Counted from the stretch's first letter, positions 1 to 8,545 are shown. The stretch is DNA of 12,270 nt from Bacteroides sp. (GCA_014801595.1 JAAVDV010000011.1:71406-83675); one strand, 5' to 3'. Notes: generated by a model not told the origin, from the letters alone. Made by a program: numbers and translations.

Positions 1-104
1 TCGGCCGCGAGATTATCGGGGTCGACGGTGTAGGGAATCAATTCATACTCCACTCCCTCGCGGTCGAGGATACGGGCGGCGTTGGTCTTATTTAATTTTC
101 CCAT
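1..104 (-). CDS. ybaK: YbaK/EbsC-type Cys-tRNA(Pro) deacylase, N-terminal fragment (cut by window edge)
   Basis: Translating the minus strand from the ATG at 104-102 gives an open frame to the window edge (34 full codons). It begins MGKLNKTNAARILDREGVEY and continues ELIPYTVDPDNLAA. The K-T-N-A-x-R-I-L-D opening followed by a Y-E-L-x-x-Y strand is how YbaK proteins start. These cytoplasmic proteins hydrolyse cysteine mischarged on tRNA-Pro. The start overlaps the end of nth by 17 nt, which suggests translational coupling at the tail of a pheS-nth-ybaK transcript. The catalytic domain lies outside the window, so activity cannot be judged. The assignment rests only on the N-terminal signature, which is distinctive but short. 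Confidence 0.75.
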   Translation of the reverse strand, partial: MGKLNKTNAARILDREGVEYELIPYTVDPDNLAA

Positions 105-726
105 AGCTTTTGCAGAGATCTTTGATTATACAATCCATACATTCCGGCTTGCGGGCTTTGCAGACATAGCGGCCGTGAAGTATGAGCCAATGGTGGGCTT
201 TCGGGAGAAGATGCTCGGGGATATACCTGACGAGAGTCTTCTCGGTGGCGAGCGGAGTCTTGGAGTTATTGGTCAGGCCGATACGGTTGCTGACACGGAA
301 GACGTGAGTGTCGACAGCCATGGCTCCCTTGTTCCACACGACGGAGAGCATGACATTGGCCGTCTTACGTCCCACCCCCGGGAGCTTCATGAGGCCATCG
401 ATATCAGATGGCATTTCGCCGCCGAACTCCTCCACCAACAGACGCGCCGCCCTGAGAAGGTGGCGCGTCTTATTGTTGGGGAATGTCACGCTTTTGATAA
501 ACTCATAGACAGTGGCCTCATCGGAGGCGGCGAGCGACGCGGGGTCGGGGAATGCCTCGAAAAGGGGGGGAGTGACGATGTTGACTCGCTTATCCGTGCA
601 TTGGGCCGAGAGGATGACGGCCAGCAGGAGATGGAAGGGGGTGTCGTAATGAAGTTCCGTCTTCGGGTCGGGCATCGCCTCGGAGAAGCGGGCTATAATC
701 CCCTCGTATCTTTGTCGGATTGTCAT
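88..726 (-). CDS. nth: Endonuclease III (DNA glycosylase/AP lyase)
   Basis: This is a 212-residue base-excision-repair enzyme that removes oxidised pyrimidines and nicks abasic sites. The length is normal for the family. The helix-hairpin-helix LMKLPGVGRKTANVML (about residues 112-127) carries the catalytic lysine K121. The catalytic aspartate is D139 in AVDTHVFR. The C-terminal iron-sulphur loop has the exact C-x6-C-x2-C-x5-C spacing (C189, C196, C199, C205), so the 4Fe-4S cluster should form. I chose the ATG at 726-724 (MTIRQRYEGI) because the frame remains open upstream for 68 codons, but that part is Arg-rich and unlike any Nth, and it overlaps the 3' end of pheS. The gene starts 23 nt after the pheS stop and overlaps the next gene by 17 nt, so it is probably the middle gene of a three-gene transcript. 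Confidence 0.97.
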   Translation of the reverse strand: MTIRQRYEGIIARFSEAMPDPKTELHYDTPFHLLLAVILSAQCTDKRVNIVTPPLFEAFPDPASLAASDEATVYEFIKSVTFPNNKTRHLLRAARLLVEEFGGEMPSDIDGLMKLPGVGRKTANVMLSVVWNKGAMAVDTHVFRVSNRIGLTNNSKTPLATEKTLVRYIPEHLLPKAHHWLILHGRYVCKARKPECMDCIIKDLCKSYGKIK

Positions 727-749
727 ACAGGAGAGTGTTAGAGACGGGC

Positions 750-1775
750 TCAGCGCGCGGCGTCGAATTCGTGGAGGAAGCGGACGTCGTTCTCGGAGAA
801 CATGCGCAGGTCCTTTACGCGATATTTGAGGTTCGTGATACGCTCGATACCCATGCCGAAGGCGTAGCCGGAGAATTCCTTTGAATCTATGCCGCAAGCT
901 TCGAGCACATTGGGGTCGACCATGCCGCATCCGAGGATCTCGACCCAGCCGGTGCCTTTACAGAAGGCGCAGCCCTTTCCGCCACAGATATGGCAGGAGA
1001 TATCCATCTCGGCAGAGGGTTCGGTGAAGGGGAAATAGGATGGGCGGAGACGAATCTTGGTCTCGGGACCGAACATTTCGCGGGCGAAATAGAGCAGACA
1101 CTGTTTCAGGTCGGCGAAGGAGACATTGCGGTCGATATACAGACCCTCGACCTGATGGAAGAAACAATGGGCGCGGGCGGAGATGGCCTCGTTGCGATAG
1201 ACGCGGCCCGGGCAGATTATGCGGATCGGGGGTTTCTGCGACTCCATGGTGCGTGTCTGCACGGATGAGGTGTGGGTGCGCAACAGGATATCCTGCGGAG
1301 AGCGGGAGATGAAGAAGGTGTCCTGCATGTCGCGGGCCGGATGATCCGGGGGGAAGTTGAGAGAGGAGAACACATGCCAGTCATCCTCGATTTCGGGACC
1401 CTCGGCGATGGTGAATCCCATGGCTCCGAAAATCTGGAAGATATCGTTTTTGACGATGGAGAGAGGATGGCGCGAACCCATTGGGAACCGTGTGGCCGTG
1501 CGCGTGAGATCGATGTCGGCTTTGGCAGCCTCGGCGTTGGAGGCCAGGTTCTCGCGGAGTTCGGCGAGACGGTCGTTGGCCGCATTTTTCAACTCATTGA
1601 GTTTCTGACCCACCTCGCGCTTCATATCCGCCGGGATGGAGCGGAAATCATTCATAAGGAGGGAAATCGCCCCCTTTTTGCTGAGATATTTTATGCGGAT
1701 CTGCTCCACCTCCTCGGGCGTGGATGCCGAGAGAGCCTGGATTTCCGCCATCATTTCGTTAATTTTATTGATCAT
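750..1775 (-). CDS. pheS: Phenylalanine--tRNA ligase alpha subunit
   Basis: This is the catalytic subunit of the cytoplasmic (alphabeta)2 phenylalanyl-tRNA synthetase, 341 residues. An N-terminal coiled-coil tRNA-binding arm (about 1-85) precedes the class II catalytic core. Landmarks are THTSSVQTR (167-175), motif 2 RVYRNEAISARAHCFFHQVEG (starting at 191), FPFTEPSAEMD (248-258) of the phenylalanine pocket, and motif 3 GYAFGMGIERI (303-313). A four-cysteine knuckle (C261, C264, C269, C272) sits between the last two, as I recall from Bacteroidales PheS. The frame stays open to a TTG at 1802, but that codon overlaps the probable -7 promoter element. The ATG at 1775-1773 (MINKINEMM) is therefore the better start, and it gives the usual family N-terminus. 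pheT is not adjacent. nth follows after 23 nt. Confidence 0.97.
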   Translation of the reverse strand: MINKINEMMAEIQALSASTPEEVEQIRIKYLSKKGAISLLMNDFRSIPADMKREVGQKLNELKNAANDRLAELRENLASNAEAAKADIDLTRTATRFPMGSRHPLSIVKNDIFQIFGAMGFTIAEGPEIEDDWHVFSSLNFPPDHPARDMQDTFFISRSPQDILLRTHTSSVQTRTMESQKPPIRIICPGRVYRNEAISARAHCFFHQVEGLYIDRNVSFADLKQCLLYFAREMFGPETKIRLRPSYFPFTEPSAEMDISCHICGGKGCAFCKGTGWVEILGCGMVDPNVLEACGIDSKEFSGYAFGMGIERITNLKYRVKDLRMFSENDVRFLHEFDAAR

Positions 1776-1799
1776 ATCATTCAGATGCTTAAGCAACTG

Positions 1800-1831
1800 C
1801 AAATTTACAAAAAAAAATGCAAATCAGCAAC
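1800..1831 (-). promoter_or_regulatory. Probable promoter of pheS-nth-ybaK
   Basis: On the minus strand, TAAATTTG (1807-1800) matches the Bacteroidetes -7 consensus TAnnTTTG. A GTTG at 1831-1828, one mismatch from the -33 TTTG, lies 20 nt upstream. Transcription would start near 1795 and leave a leader of about 20 nt before the ATG at 1775. No T-box or attenuator-like structure is visible in this short leader. Confidence 0.6.
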
Positions 1832-1880
1832 AGACCTTCCCATGTGGCGGGGTGTATGAGCATAGCGAATCGTGAAGGGG

Positions 1881-1919
1881 AATAAAATAAGGATGCCTCC
1901 CGTGTAAGGGGAGACACCC
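1881..1919 (-). terminator. Rho-independent terminator of the efflux operon
   Basis: Reading the minus strand, an 11-bp stem (1919-1909 with 1901-1891, including two G-U pairs) has a 7-nt loop. It is followed by TTATTTTATT (1890-1881). It lies about 40 nt beyond the stop of the last efflux-operon gene and upstream of the pheS promoter, so it separates the two transcription units. There is no T-run on the plus-strand side. Confidence 0.75.
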
Positions 1920-1958
1920 GGAAGAAAGATGATAGATGAGGATTTGGAGAGTCGCTTA

Positions 1959-2252
1959 TCAAATGGAGTCTTCGACATTCCAGACGAAGGCCCGCAGACC
2001 GAGGCGGGGCTTCTCTTCATCGAGGGCGCGGAGACGGTCGAGCAGAGGGCGCGCCTTTTCGTCGTCGACGACGGCGATCATGGCGGAGGCAAGGGAGGGC
2101 CAGGCGTGGGTGCCGTAGTGGGGTTCCCCCTTGAAGGTTCCGCGTCCCTGGACGGTGCCGAATGCCGTGAAGCCTCGGCAGGAGAGATGGCCCAGAATCT
2201 CGATGATGGCCTCGTGGTGGGCCTGGTCGTAGGCTATGAATACTGATTTCAT
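1959..2252 (-). CDS. Small PII-like RND-transporter-associated protein (PG0541-type)
   Basis: This 97-residue soluble protein has no signal peptide or membrane segment, so it should be cytoplasmic. The opening beta strand MKSVFIAYDQ, a helix (AHHEAIIEILGHL), a glycine-rich turn with a conserved-looking GTHAWP (about residues 47-52), a second strand SAMIAVV and a second helix suggest a PII/ferredoxin-like alpha-beta fold. It resembles the small proteins that Bacteroidales encode right after an AcrB-like gene (the Porphyromonas gingivalis PG0541 type, annotated as transporter-associated). The ATG lies only 4 nt beyond the stop of the RND gene, and a terminator follows, so it is the last gene of the pump operon. 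Its molecular function is unknown to me. A role in sensing or modulating the pump is inferred from position and fold only. Confidence 0.8.
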   Translation of the reverse strand: MKSVFIAYDQAHHEAIIEILGHLSCRGFTAFGTVQGRGTFKGEPHYGTHAWPSLASAMIAVVDDEKARPLLDRLRALDEEKPRLGLRAFVWNVEDSI

Positions 2253-2256
2253 TTTT

Positions 2257-5200
2257 TTAGGCTTTAGTGAGAGATTTCACATTTTTGCGGAGTTTGCGTC
2301 GGATATTCTTTACACCGCGACCGGCGAAGACGCAATAGAGCACGGGGACGAAGAGAAGCGTCAGGATAGTGGAGAATGTCAGACCACCTATCACGGCGAC
2401 GCCCATCGGACGCCACATCTCGGAACCCTGGCCGCTGCCCACGGCCATCGGCACCATACCGAGAATCGTGGTGAGAGTCGTCATGACCACAGGACGCAGA
2501 CGCGATTTGCCGGCGTGGATTACGGCACGGCGTATCGACATGCCTCGTTCGCGGTCGAGGATGATATAGTCGATGAGCACGATACCATTCTTGACGACGA
2601 TACCGATAAGCATGATCGCGCCGATCATCGACATCACGTTGAGAGTGTGGCCGGTCAGCCAGAGGATGATGAAGACACCCGAGAAGGCGAAGAGGAGAGA
2701 GGTCATGATGATGCCGGGATAGGTCAGCGATTCGAACTGGGCGGCCATCACGATGTAGACGAGGATGATGATGAGCACACCGAGAGTGAGGAGGTCCTTG
2801 AAGGAATCCTGCTGGTCTTCGTAGCTGCCGGCAAGACCGATAGTGATGCCCGAGGGGAGATGGAGCTCGTCGATCTTAAGCTCGGCCTCGGTCACGATCT
2901 GGTCCATCGGCACGCCGTCGACGACGGCGGAGACTGTGATGAGGCGTTCGCGGTCCTTACGCTCGATGGTAGGGGGTGTGAAACGCTGCACGACCGTGCC
3001 CAGTTCCTTAAGTTTCACGGCTCCACCGGTGGGTGTGTAGAGGGTGATGTTCTCGATGTCGGAAATCTGTGTGCGGCTGCCCGGTTCATACATCACCTTG
3101 ATGTCGTATTCCTCACCATCCTCGCGGAACTGCGAGGAGGTCGCGCCGTTGATGCGGTTGCGGAGATACATGGCGGCTGTCTGGAGGTTGAGTCCGTAGA
3201 GGGCGAGTTTCTCGCGGTCGAAGTCTACCTGATATTCCGGCTGATAGTCGGAGCGTGAGATGGTCACGTCGGCAGTGCCGGGGATTCCCATAAGAATCTT
3301 GCGCAGTTCCTGAGCCACGGTGTCGGTCTGCTCGAAGTCATAACCGTAGATCTCGAAATCGACGGTCGACTGACCACCCATGCCGGCGCCGCGTCCGCCG
3401 CCGACATCCACCTGCATCTTTTTGAATTCCGGGAATTCACGGCTTAGATCCTTACGCATGCCGTCGGCGATTTCCTGAATGCCACGTTTGCGGTCGCCGG
3501 GATCGGTGAGAGAGACATTCATGGAGATGATATGCGCTCCGTTGTCGGAGAGAGAGGCGTAGGTGTTGTCGCTCGAAGCGGGACCGACGGTATACGTCTG
3601 CACCTTGATTTCTGGATACTTCGCGCGCCACATGGTGTCGAGACGTTGCATCACCTCCTCGGCCTGATCGACGCGCGCGCCTATCGGGAGCTCGAGCGAC
3701 ACGCCGATACGGGCGTTATCCTGAGTGGGGAAGAACTCGGTGCCGACGAACTTCATGAGGAAAATCGAGCCTACGAAGATACCGAGACAGATGATGATGG
3801 TGACGCCACGGTGGGACACCACGCGGTGCAGAAGCCGGGCATAGCCATCGTCGAAACGGTCAAGGGCACGCTCGATAGGGGTGAAGAAGATCGTGTAAAG
3901 CTTGCCGTGGTGATTGACGCGACGCAGCCACTGGCTGCAGAGCATCGGAGTGAGAGAAAGGGCGCAGGTAGTGGAGATGATCATCATGATAGTCACCATC
4001 CAACCGAGCTGGCGGAAGAGGACGCCGGTCATGCCGGTGACGAGAGTCAGTGGGAAGAACACGGCGATAAGGGTGAGGGTAGATGCTATGACGGAGATAG
4101 CCACCTCGTTGGTGCCGTGGACAGCCGCCTGTTTCGGGTCGGCCCCGCGTTCGATGTGGGTCGTGACATTCTCAAGCACCACGATGGCGTCGTCGACCAC
4201 CATACCGATTGAAATCGATAGGGCCGATAGGGACACGATATTCAGGGTGTTGCCCGTGGCGAAGAGATAGATAAATGATGCTATGAGAGAGACGGGAATC
4301 GTGATGACGATGATCATCGTGGCGCGCCATCGACCGAGGAACACGAACACCACGATCATGACGAAGAGGAGCGCGTAGAGGACGGTTTCCTCAAGAGATG
4401 CGATAGTGTTGCGGATATTGTCGGACGTATCGACGACGACACCGAGCTTGATGTCGGAGGGGAGGTTCTTCTGCAGCTTGGGGAGCATCTGCATCACCTT
4501 CTCGGAAATCTGCACGGAGTTGGCTCCGCTCTGTTTCTGGATGATGATCATGGCTCCCTCACGGCCATTGATGAAGGTCTGCTGCGTGCGCTCCTCAAGG
4601 GAGTCGTCGATACGGGCCACGTCGTGCAGATAGACGGGCTTGCCGTTGAATGTGCCGACCACGAGGTCGCGCATCTCTGCAGATGTGTCGAACTCACCCT
4701 GGACACGCAGGGCGTAGGTGTTGGAACCTATATCGAACGAACCGCCCGGAATATTCCTGTTCTCGGCCGCTATCACCTGCGAGATGGTCTCGACGGAGAG
4801 ATGGTAGGCCTCAAGTTTGTTGGGGTCGACATAGATGTGGATCTCGCGCTTCGGCGCGCCGGAGATGCTCACGGTGCCGACACCGTCGATTCGGGCGAGA
4901 GGGTTGGCCACGCCGTCGTCGAGAATCTTATAAAGACCCGGCATACTCTCCTTGGCCTCGACCGAAAGGAGGCAGATGGGAATCATGTCGGTGGAGAATT
5001 TGAAGATGATGGGATTCTCCGCGTCATCCGGTAGCATGGATTTCACCATGTCGAGTTTGTCGCGCACATCATTGGTCAGCACATCGATATCGTAGCCATA
5101 CTCGAATTCAAGAGTAATGACGGAGGTGTTCTCACGTGAAGCGGAAGAGATATGCTTCAGATGCTCGACAGAGTTGAGAGAGTTTTCGAGGGGTTTGGTG

Positions 5201-5388
5201 ACATTCTGCTCTATGTCTTCGGCACTCGCTCCCGGATACATCGTGATGACCATGATGGTGTTGGTGTCGATGTCAGGGAAGAGGTCGATCGGGAGCTTGA
5301 CCAGGGAGAATAGGCCAAGAATAATCACGGCCACGAAGCAGAGCGTGGTCATGATCGGGCGTTTGACCGCCGAACCGTATAGACTCAT
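2257..5388 (-). CDS. AcrB-like RND efflux pump, inner-membrane permease
   Basis: This 1043-residue proton-driven exporter is full length for the hydrophobe/amphiphile-efflux RND class. TM1 is at about residues 12-30. A large periplasmic domain follows (about 31-335), then TM2-6 (about 336-490), a cytoplasmic/TM7 segment (490-545), a second periplasmic domain (about 550-865) and TM8-12 (about 866-1022). The proton-relay residues are present: the Asp pair D399-D400 in GMVVDDAIVVLENV (TM4) and K933 in VVKNGIVLID (TM10). A glycine-rich run (663-672, around GGGRGAGMGG) sits in the second periplasmic half. The basic C-terminal tail is cytoplasmic. The gene lies 11 nt after the membrane-fusion gene and 4 nt before the PII-like gene. 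The operon order (channel, adaptor, pump, small protein) matches the P. gingivalis PG0538-0541 type. Substrates cannot be read from the sequence. The TetR partner suggests drugs, bile acids or other amphiphiles rather than metals. Confidence 0.96.
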   Translation of the reverse strand: MSLYGSAVKRPIMTTLCFVAVIILGLFSLVKLPIDLFPDIDTNTIMVITMYPGASAEDIEQNVTKPLENSLNSVEHLKHISSASRENTSVITLEFEYGYDIDVLTNDVRDKLDMVKSMLPDDAENPIIFKFSTDMIPICLLSVEAKESMPGLYKILDDGVANPLARIDGVGTVSISGAPKREIHIYVDPNKLEAYHLSVETISQVIAAENRNIPGGSFDIGSNTYALRVQGEFDTSAEMRDLVVGTFNGKPVYLHDVARIDDSLEERTQQTFINGREGAMIIIQKQSGANSVQISEKVMQMLPKLQKNLPSDIKLGVVVDTSDNIRNTIASLEETVLYALLFVMIVVFVFLGRWRATMIIVITIPVSLIASFIYLFATGNTLNIVSLSALSISIGMVVDDAIVVLENVTTHIERGADPKQAAVHGTNEVAISVIASTLTLIAVFFPLTLVTGMTGVLFRQLGWMVTIMMIISTTCALSLTPMLCSQWLRRVNHHGKLYTIFFTPIERALDRFDDGYARLLHRVVSHRGVTIIICLGIFVGSIFLMKFVGTEFFPTQDNARIGVSLELPIGARVDQAEEVMQRLDTMWRAKYPEIKVQTYTVGPASSDNTYASLSDNGAHIISMNVSLTDPGDRKRGIQEIADGMRKDLSREFPEFKKMQVDVGGGRGAGMGGQSTVDFEIYGYDFEQTDTVAQELRKILMGIPGTADVTISRSDYQPEYQVDFDREKLALYGLNLQTAAMYLRNRINGATSSQFREDGEEYDIKVMYEPGSRTQISDIENITLYTPTGGAVKLKELGTVVQRFTPPTIERKDRERLITVSAVVDGVPMDQIVTEAELKIDELHLPSGITIGLAGSYEDQQDSFKDLLTLGVLIIILVYIVMAAQFESLTYPGIIMTSLLFAFSGVFIILWLTGHTLNVMSMIGAIMLIGIVVKNGIVLIDYIILDRERGMSIRRAVIHAGKSRLRPVVMTTLTTILGMVPMAVGSGQGSEMWRPMGVAVIGGLTFSTILTLLFVPVLYCVFAGRGVKNIRRKLRKNVKSLTKA

Positions 5389-5399
5389 TTCTTAAAGTT

Positions 5400-6464
5400 T
5401 TATTTTACGACGGTGACTTCCGCACCATTAGAGAGTTTCGATTTCTCGGAGATGACCACCTGCTCGCCCGGCTCGACACCGGAGATAATCTGATAGGCGT
5501 CGCCGAGACGTCGGCCGAGGTCGACTTTTGAGAGGACAATCTTGCCCTGACGGACGATATAGACATAATAGTCGCCGGATCCGCGCTGTTTCTCGACAGC
5601 CTTGTCGGGCACGACGGGGGTCATCGCGTTGCCGAGGTTGAGCTCGACTCTGCCGAACATGCCGGGGAGGATGCGTCCGGATGGGTTGGGCACGGTGATC
5701 TCCACCCCGAAGCTGCGGGAGTTGGCGTCGACTGTCGGGGCTACCATAGTGATTTTACCGGTGAATTTCTCATCGGGGAATGCCTGCAGCTCGAGATCGG
5801 CGGGCATGCCGAGATGGATTTTCGTAAACTCACTTTCGCTGACGTTAATGATGGCTTTGACAGGATTGACGGTGCCGATGGTCAGGATGGGGAGGTTGCC
5901 GGTCATGTCGCCCGGGTCATAGTTGCGGGCGGTAACTACGCCGCTGACCGGGGCGGTGAGGACAGTGTTTTCCTGCACGTTGCGCAGCGCACGCTCGGCA
6001 CTGGCCAGAGAGTTGCGGGCGTTGATGAGCTGTAGCTCCATCTGGTCGACCTGCTGTTTCGTGCCGCCACCGATTTTGAAGAGTTCGGCTGCGCGCTCAT
6101 AGTTGGCCTCTATATTCTTCAGATTTGCCTTGGCGTTGTCGACCTGAAGCTGGTAGGATGTGGTGTTGACATCGTCGAGGACCACCAGACGCTGACCCTG
6201 ACTGACTTTCATCCCCTCGTCGACGAGAATCTGTTTGATACGGTTAGGTGAATTGGAGGTGATATTGTTGATTTTATCAGCCTCGACACTGGCAGTGAGA
6301 GTCAGGATATCGGCTACGTCGCGCTCCTCGACGGATGCGACTTTGACATTGATCTTGACGTCGTCTTCATTTTCGGAGACATCGGCCTTATCCTTTCCGC
6401 CGCAGGCCGCGAGCGAGAGCGCGAGCAGGGCAGTGAGAAGGTGGGTTGTTTTGAAGGATTTCAT
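5400..6464 (-). CDS. RND efflux membrane-fusion (adaptor) lipoprotein
   Basis: This 354-residue periplasmic adaptor would link the RND pump to the TolC-like channel. Residues 1-20 form a lipoprotein signal with the lipobox LAAC, so C21 should be lipidated. An acidic linker follows (about 25-36). The two lipoyl half-motifs flank an alpha-helical hairpin: ITSNSPNRIKQILVDEG (from 68) and TAPVSGVVTARNYDPGD (170-186), with the hairpin at about 103-166. A beta-barrel domain (about 200-280) and a membrane-proximal domain (about 281-354) complete the HlyD/AcrA architecture. The start ATG is supported by the lipobox. The gene is 30 nt after the channel gene and 11 nt before the pump gene. Confidence 0.95.
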   Translation of the reverse strand: MKSFKTTHLLTALLALSLAACGGKDKADVSENEDDVKINVKVASVEERDVADILTLTASVEADKINNITSNSPNRIKQILVDEGMKVSQGQRLVVLDDVNTTSYQLQVDNAKANLKNIEANYERAAELFKIGGGTKQQVDQMELQLINARNSLASAERALRNVQENTVLTAPVSGVVTARNYDPGDMTGNLPILTIGTVNPVKAIINVSESEFTKIHLGMPADLELQAFPDEKFTGKITMVAPTVDANSRSFGVEITVPNPSGRILPGMFGRVELNLGNAMTPVVPDKAVEKQRGSGDYYVYIVRQGKIVLSKVDLGRRLGDAYQIISGVEPGEQVVISEKSKLSNGAEVTVVK

Positions 6465-6494
6465 AATATTGGGTCTTTGAAAGTAGAGTTAGAG

Positions 6495-7832
6495 TTAATT
6501 GCGATTCAGCTCCTCCTCGCGGCCGAGAAGAAGGTCGAGTTCGGATACTGAGACGAGATAATTATAGATTGACTGATAATATGAGAGCTGGGCGGAGGTA
6601 TGGGCGAGTTCGCTGTCGCGGAGATCGAGGTAGGAGGCCGCTCCGATCTCAAAGCTCTTCTGCATGATATCGTAGGCCTTCTTTGCCGATTTCATACCTT
6701 CGGCGCTCGACGATATCTGACTTGCCTCGCGGTTGATATTGTCGAGAGCGAGGTCGCGCTGCATCGCGAGGGAGTGGAGCAGATTCTCACGCTGGAGAGC
6801 GATTTCCTTGGTCTGGATCTGCGCCTGTTTCAGTCCGTAGTATTTCGAGCCGCCGGAGAAGATGGGCACGCTCAGGGCCAGCCCGACGTTGGAGTAGGGG
6901 CTGAAATCCATATTCTTCAGAGCATTGCCGTTGCTGAGGGAGAGCCAGCTGAGGCTGTAGCTCGCTCCGAGAGTCGGAATCCAGGCGAATTTTTTGAGGT
7001 CGACATTCTTGCGGGCTATCTCGGCCTGAATATCGAGGGAGCGGAGAGAGGAGTTGGCGCTGAGGTCGGTGTCGGCTCCGAGAGGATAGGCATACATATC
7101 CTGCTGCATCTCTTCGAGAGTGACATCGGGCATGAAATCGAAGTTATAGTCAATGCCCATCAGGACGATTAGCCCGAGCTTGCATTGGCGCACGGCGATG
7201 TCGGCCTGAAGTAGTTCAGGCTCGATGTTTGTGACCTGCACTGAGGAACGCAGCACGTCATATTCAGATGCCGTGCCGGCCAGAAACTGCTTCTCGTAGA
7301 TATCGGCATTGAGTTTCGCGCGGTCATAGTTTTGCTTGATTACGTCTCTCGATGCGATGGCGAGCAGGAGAGCGTAATAACTTTTGTTGATCTCATTGAT
7401 GAGATCGAGGCGCGAAGCGCGGGCCGATTCAAGGGATGCGAGAATCTGGCTTTTGTTGATGCTGATAGCCTTCCAAAGAGTCGGAGCGATGATGGGCAAC
7501 TGCGCGGAGAAACCGAGGTTCCAGGTGTTGTCGGAGCCCATCTTCAGTTTGGTGTTCTGTCCCCCCATGTCCATCTGGATTGTCTGGAGTTCAATGGAGC
7601 GTTGATAAGCGGCCTGGAAATCGATGGTCGGGAAGAGTCCACCCTGCGTCTCCTTACGCGCGTATTCCGTGCGGGAGACTTCAAGATCGGCCACTTTCAC
7701 TGTGGGGCTTGAATCGAGGGCCATGGCGATGCACTGCTGTCGGGAAAGCAGAGGCACACCATCCGCCCGGGCAGGCAGCGATGAGACCGTCGCGGCCAGG
7801 ATACAAACTGCCGTTAAGATTTTACGGATCAT
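6495..7832 (-). CDS. TolC-family outer-membrane efflux channel
   Basis: This 445-residue protein has a Sec signal peptide (MIRKILTAVCILAATVSS, with a plausible cleavage after ARA at residue 23). Two OEP repeats follow. Their long amphipathic helices are rich in Ala, Gln, Glu and Lys (for example about 125-200 and 350-440), and their beta-strand segments include ADGVPLLSRQQCIAMAL. It should trimerise into the channel-tunnel that receives substrate from the adaptor and RND pump encoded downstream. C10 is within the signal peptide but lacks the small residue a lipobox needs just before it, so this is not called a lipoprotein. The gene begins 31 nt after the tetR stop with no promoter-like site in the gap, consistent with cotranscription. 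Confidence 0.94.
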   Translation of the reverse strand: MIRKILTAVCILAATVSSLPARADGVPLLSRQQCIAMALDSSPTVKVADLEVSRTEYARKETQGGLFPTIDFQAAYQRSIELQTIQMDMGGQNTKLKMGSDNTWNLGFSAQLPIIAPTLWKAISINKSQILASLESARASRLDLINEINKSYYALLLAIASRDVIKQNYDRAKLNADIYEKQFLAGTASEYDVLRSSVQVTNIEPELLQADIAVRQCKLGLIVLMGIDYNFDFMPDVTLEEMQQDMYAYPLGADTDLSANSSLRSLDIQAEIARKNVDLKKFAWIPTLGASYSLSWLSLSNGNALKNMDFSPYSNVGLALSVPIFSGGSKYYGLKQAQIQTKEIALQRENLLHSLAMQRDLALDNINREASQISSSAEGMKSAKKAYDIMQKSFEIGAASYLDLRDSELAHTSAQLSYYQSIYNYLVSVSELDLLLGREEELNRN

Positions 7833-7863
7833 GATGTTGATGGTATGAATTTTGGATAAACAA

Positions 7864-8508
7864 TTATTTATTCGTGGGGGATAGAGAGGCTTTGCGGTCG
7901 GCCAGATAGCGGTCGATCATCCTATGGCCTTCCTCGGAAGCGATACTTCTGAGGAATCCGAGCGACATAGTGTCGAATATCTCCACAAGAGAGATTTCGG
8001 GGGGAAAGAGATCCTCCATTCGTTTGAGGGATTCGGCCTGAATCTCCATCATCCGGCTGAGGATGCGGAAATTGACATCGTCTCTGAATACACCTTCAGA
8101 GATACCTTTTTGATAGAGCTGCTCCATTGCGGCGCGATGTTCCTCATGGTTATGCTCATATTTATCGCGCATATCATGGTAGAGGCGATCCATATCCTTG
8201 AAGAAATTGATATTGATTCTTTCGAGGTCGTGTCGGTGTATTTCGAAAATGCGAATGAGGGCCACCAGGACGTTGGGGGCGGAGCGCATGATTTCGTCAG
8301 CCTTTTCACGATTCTCCATGGCGTGGAGCGCAAGGGCGCCTGTGATCATAGCCGTCTTGCTCTCAAAGATTTCGTAGAGGGTTCGCTTCGACATACCGAG
8401 CCTATGGGCCACGAGGTCCATGGTCGTGGATTTTAATCCCTTCTCCACAATGATGGGATAAATCGCGGTGAGGAGTCTTCGCTCTTCAGCGGTGAAATTT
8501 TCGGTCAT
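7864..8508 (-). CDS. TetR/AcrR-family regulator, first gene of the efflux operon
   Basis: This 214-residue transcription factor has an N-terminal TetR DNA-binding domain. The helix-turn-helix lies at about residues 28-50 (TTMDLVAHRLGMSKRTLYEI, then FESK). The C-terminal 150 residues are helical, diverge from the TetR class, and would form the ligand-binding and dimerisation domain. It is the promoter-proximal gene of a transcript continuing into the channel, adaptor, pump and PII-like genes, with a 31-nt gap before the first of them. A perfect inverted repeat over the -33 element of its own promoter suggests that it represses the whole operon until an effector binds. The ATG at 8508 fits the short leader predicted from the promoter. 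The effector is unknown. Confidence 0.93.
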   Translation of the reverse strand: MTENFTAEERRLLTAIYPIIVEKGLKSTTMDLVAHRLGMSKRTLYEIFESKTAMITGALALHAMENREKADEIMRSAPNVLVALIRIFEIHRHDLERININFFKDMDRLYHDMRDKYEHNHEEHRAAMEQLYQKGISEGVFRDDVNFRILSRMMEIQAESLKRMEDLFPPEISLVEIFDTMSLGFLRSIASEEGHRMIDRYLADRKASLSPTNK

Positions 8509-8545
8509 CTCTCAGGGTTGAGGGTGTAGTTAGATAAATAGGCTG

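Noticed and set aside
82..741. Plus-strand frame of 219 codons opposite nth
   Set aside because: It is antisense to nth, which has its catalytic lysine, aspartate and all four cluster cysteines. The plus frame has no recognisable features.
727..930. N-terminal extension of nth by 68 codons
   Set aside because: The extra residues are Arg-rich, unlike Nth, and overlap the pheS coding end in another frame. The ATG at 726 gives the normal family start.
1776..1802. TTG start of pheS adding nine residues
   Set aside because: The TTG overlaps the probable -7 promoter box, so it would not be in the transcript.
2236..3258. Long plus-strand open frame of 340 codons opposite the RND pump gene
   Set aside because: The product is a run of His/Asp/Glu/Gly-rich low-complexity sequence with no domain. 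It is the antisense shadow of a codon-biased gene whose minus-strand product has clear RND motifs.
7803..7805. Possible lipobox cysteine in the TolC-like signal peptide
   Set aside because: The residue before C10 is valine, not Gly/Ala/Ser, and a normal signal-peptidase I site follows at about residue 23.
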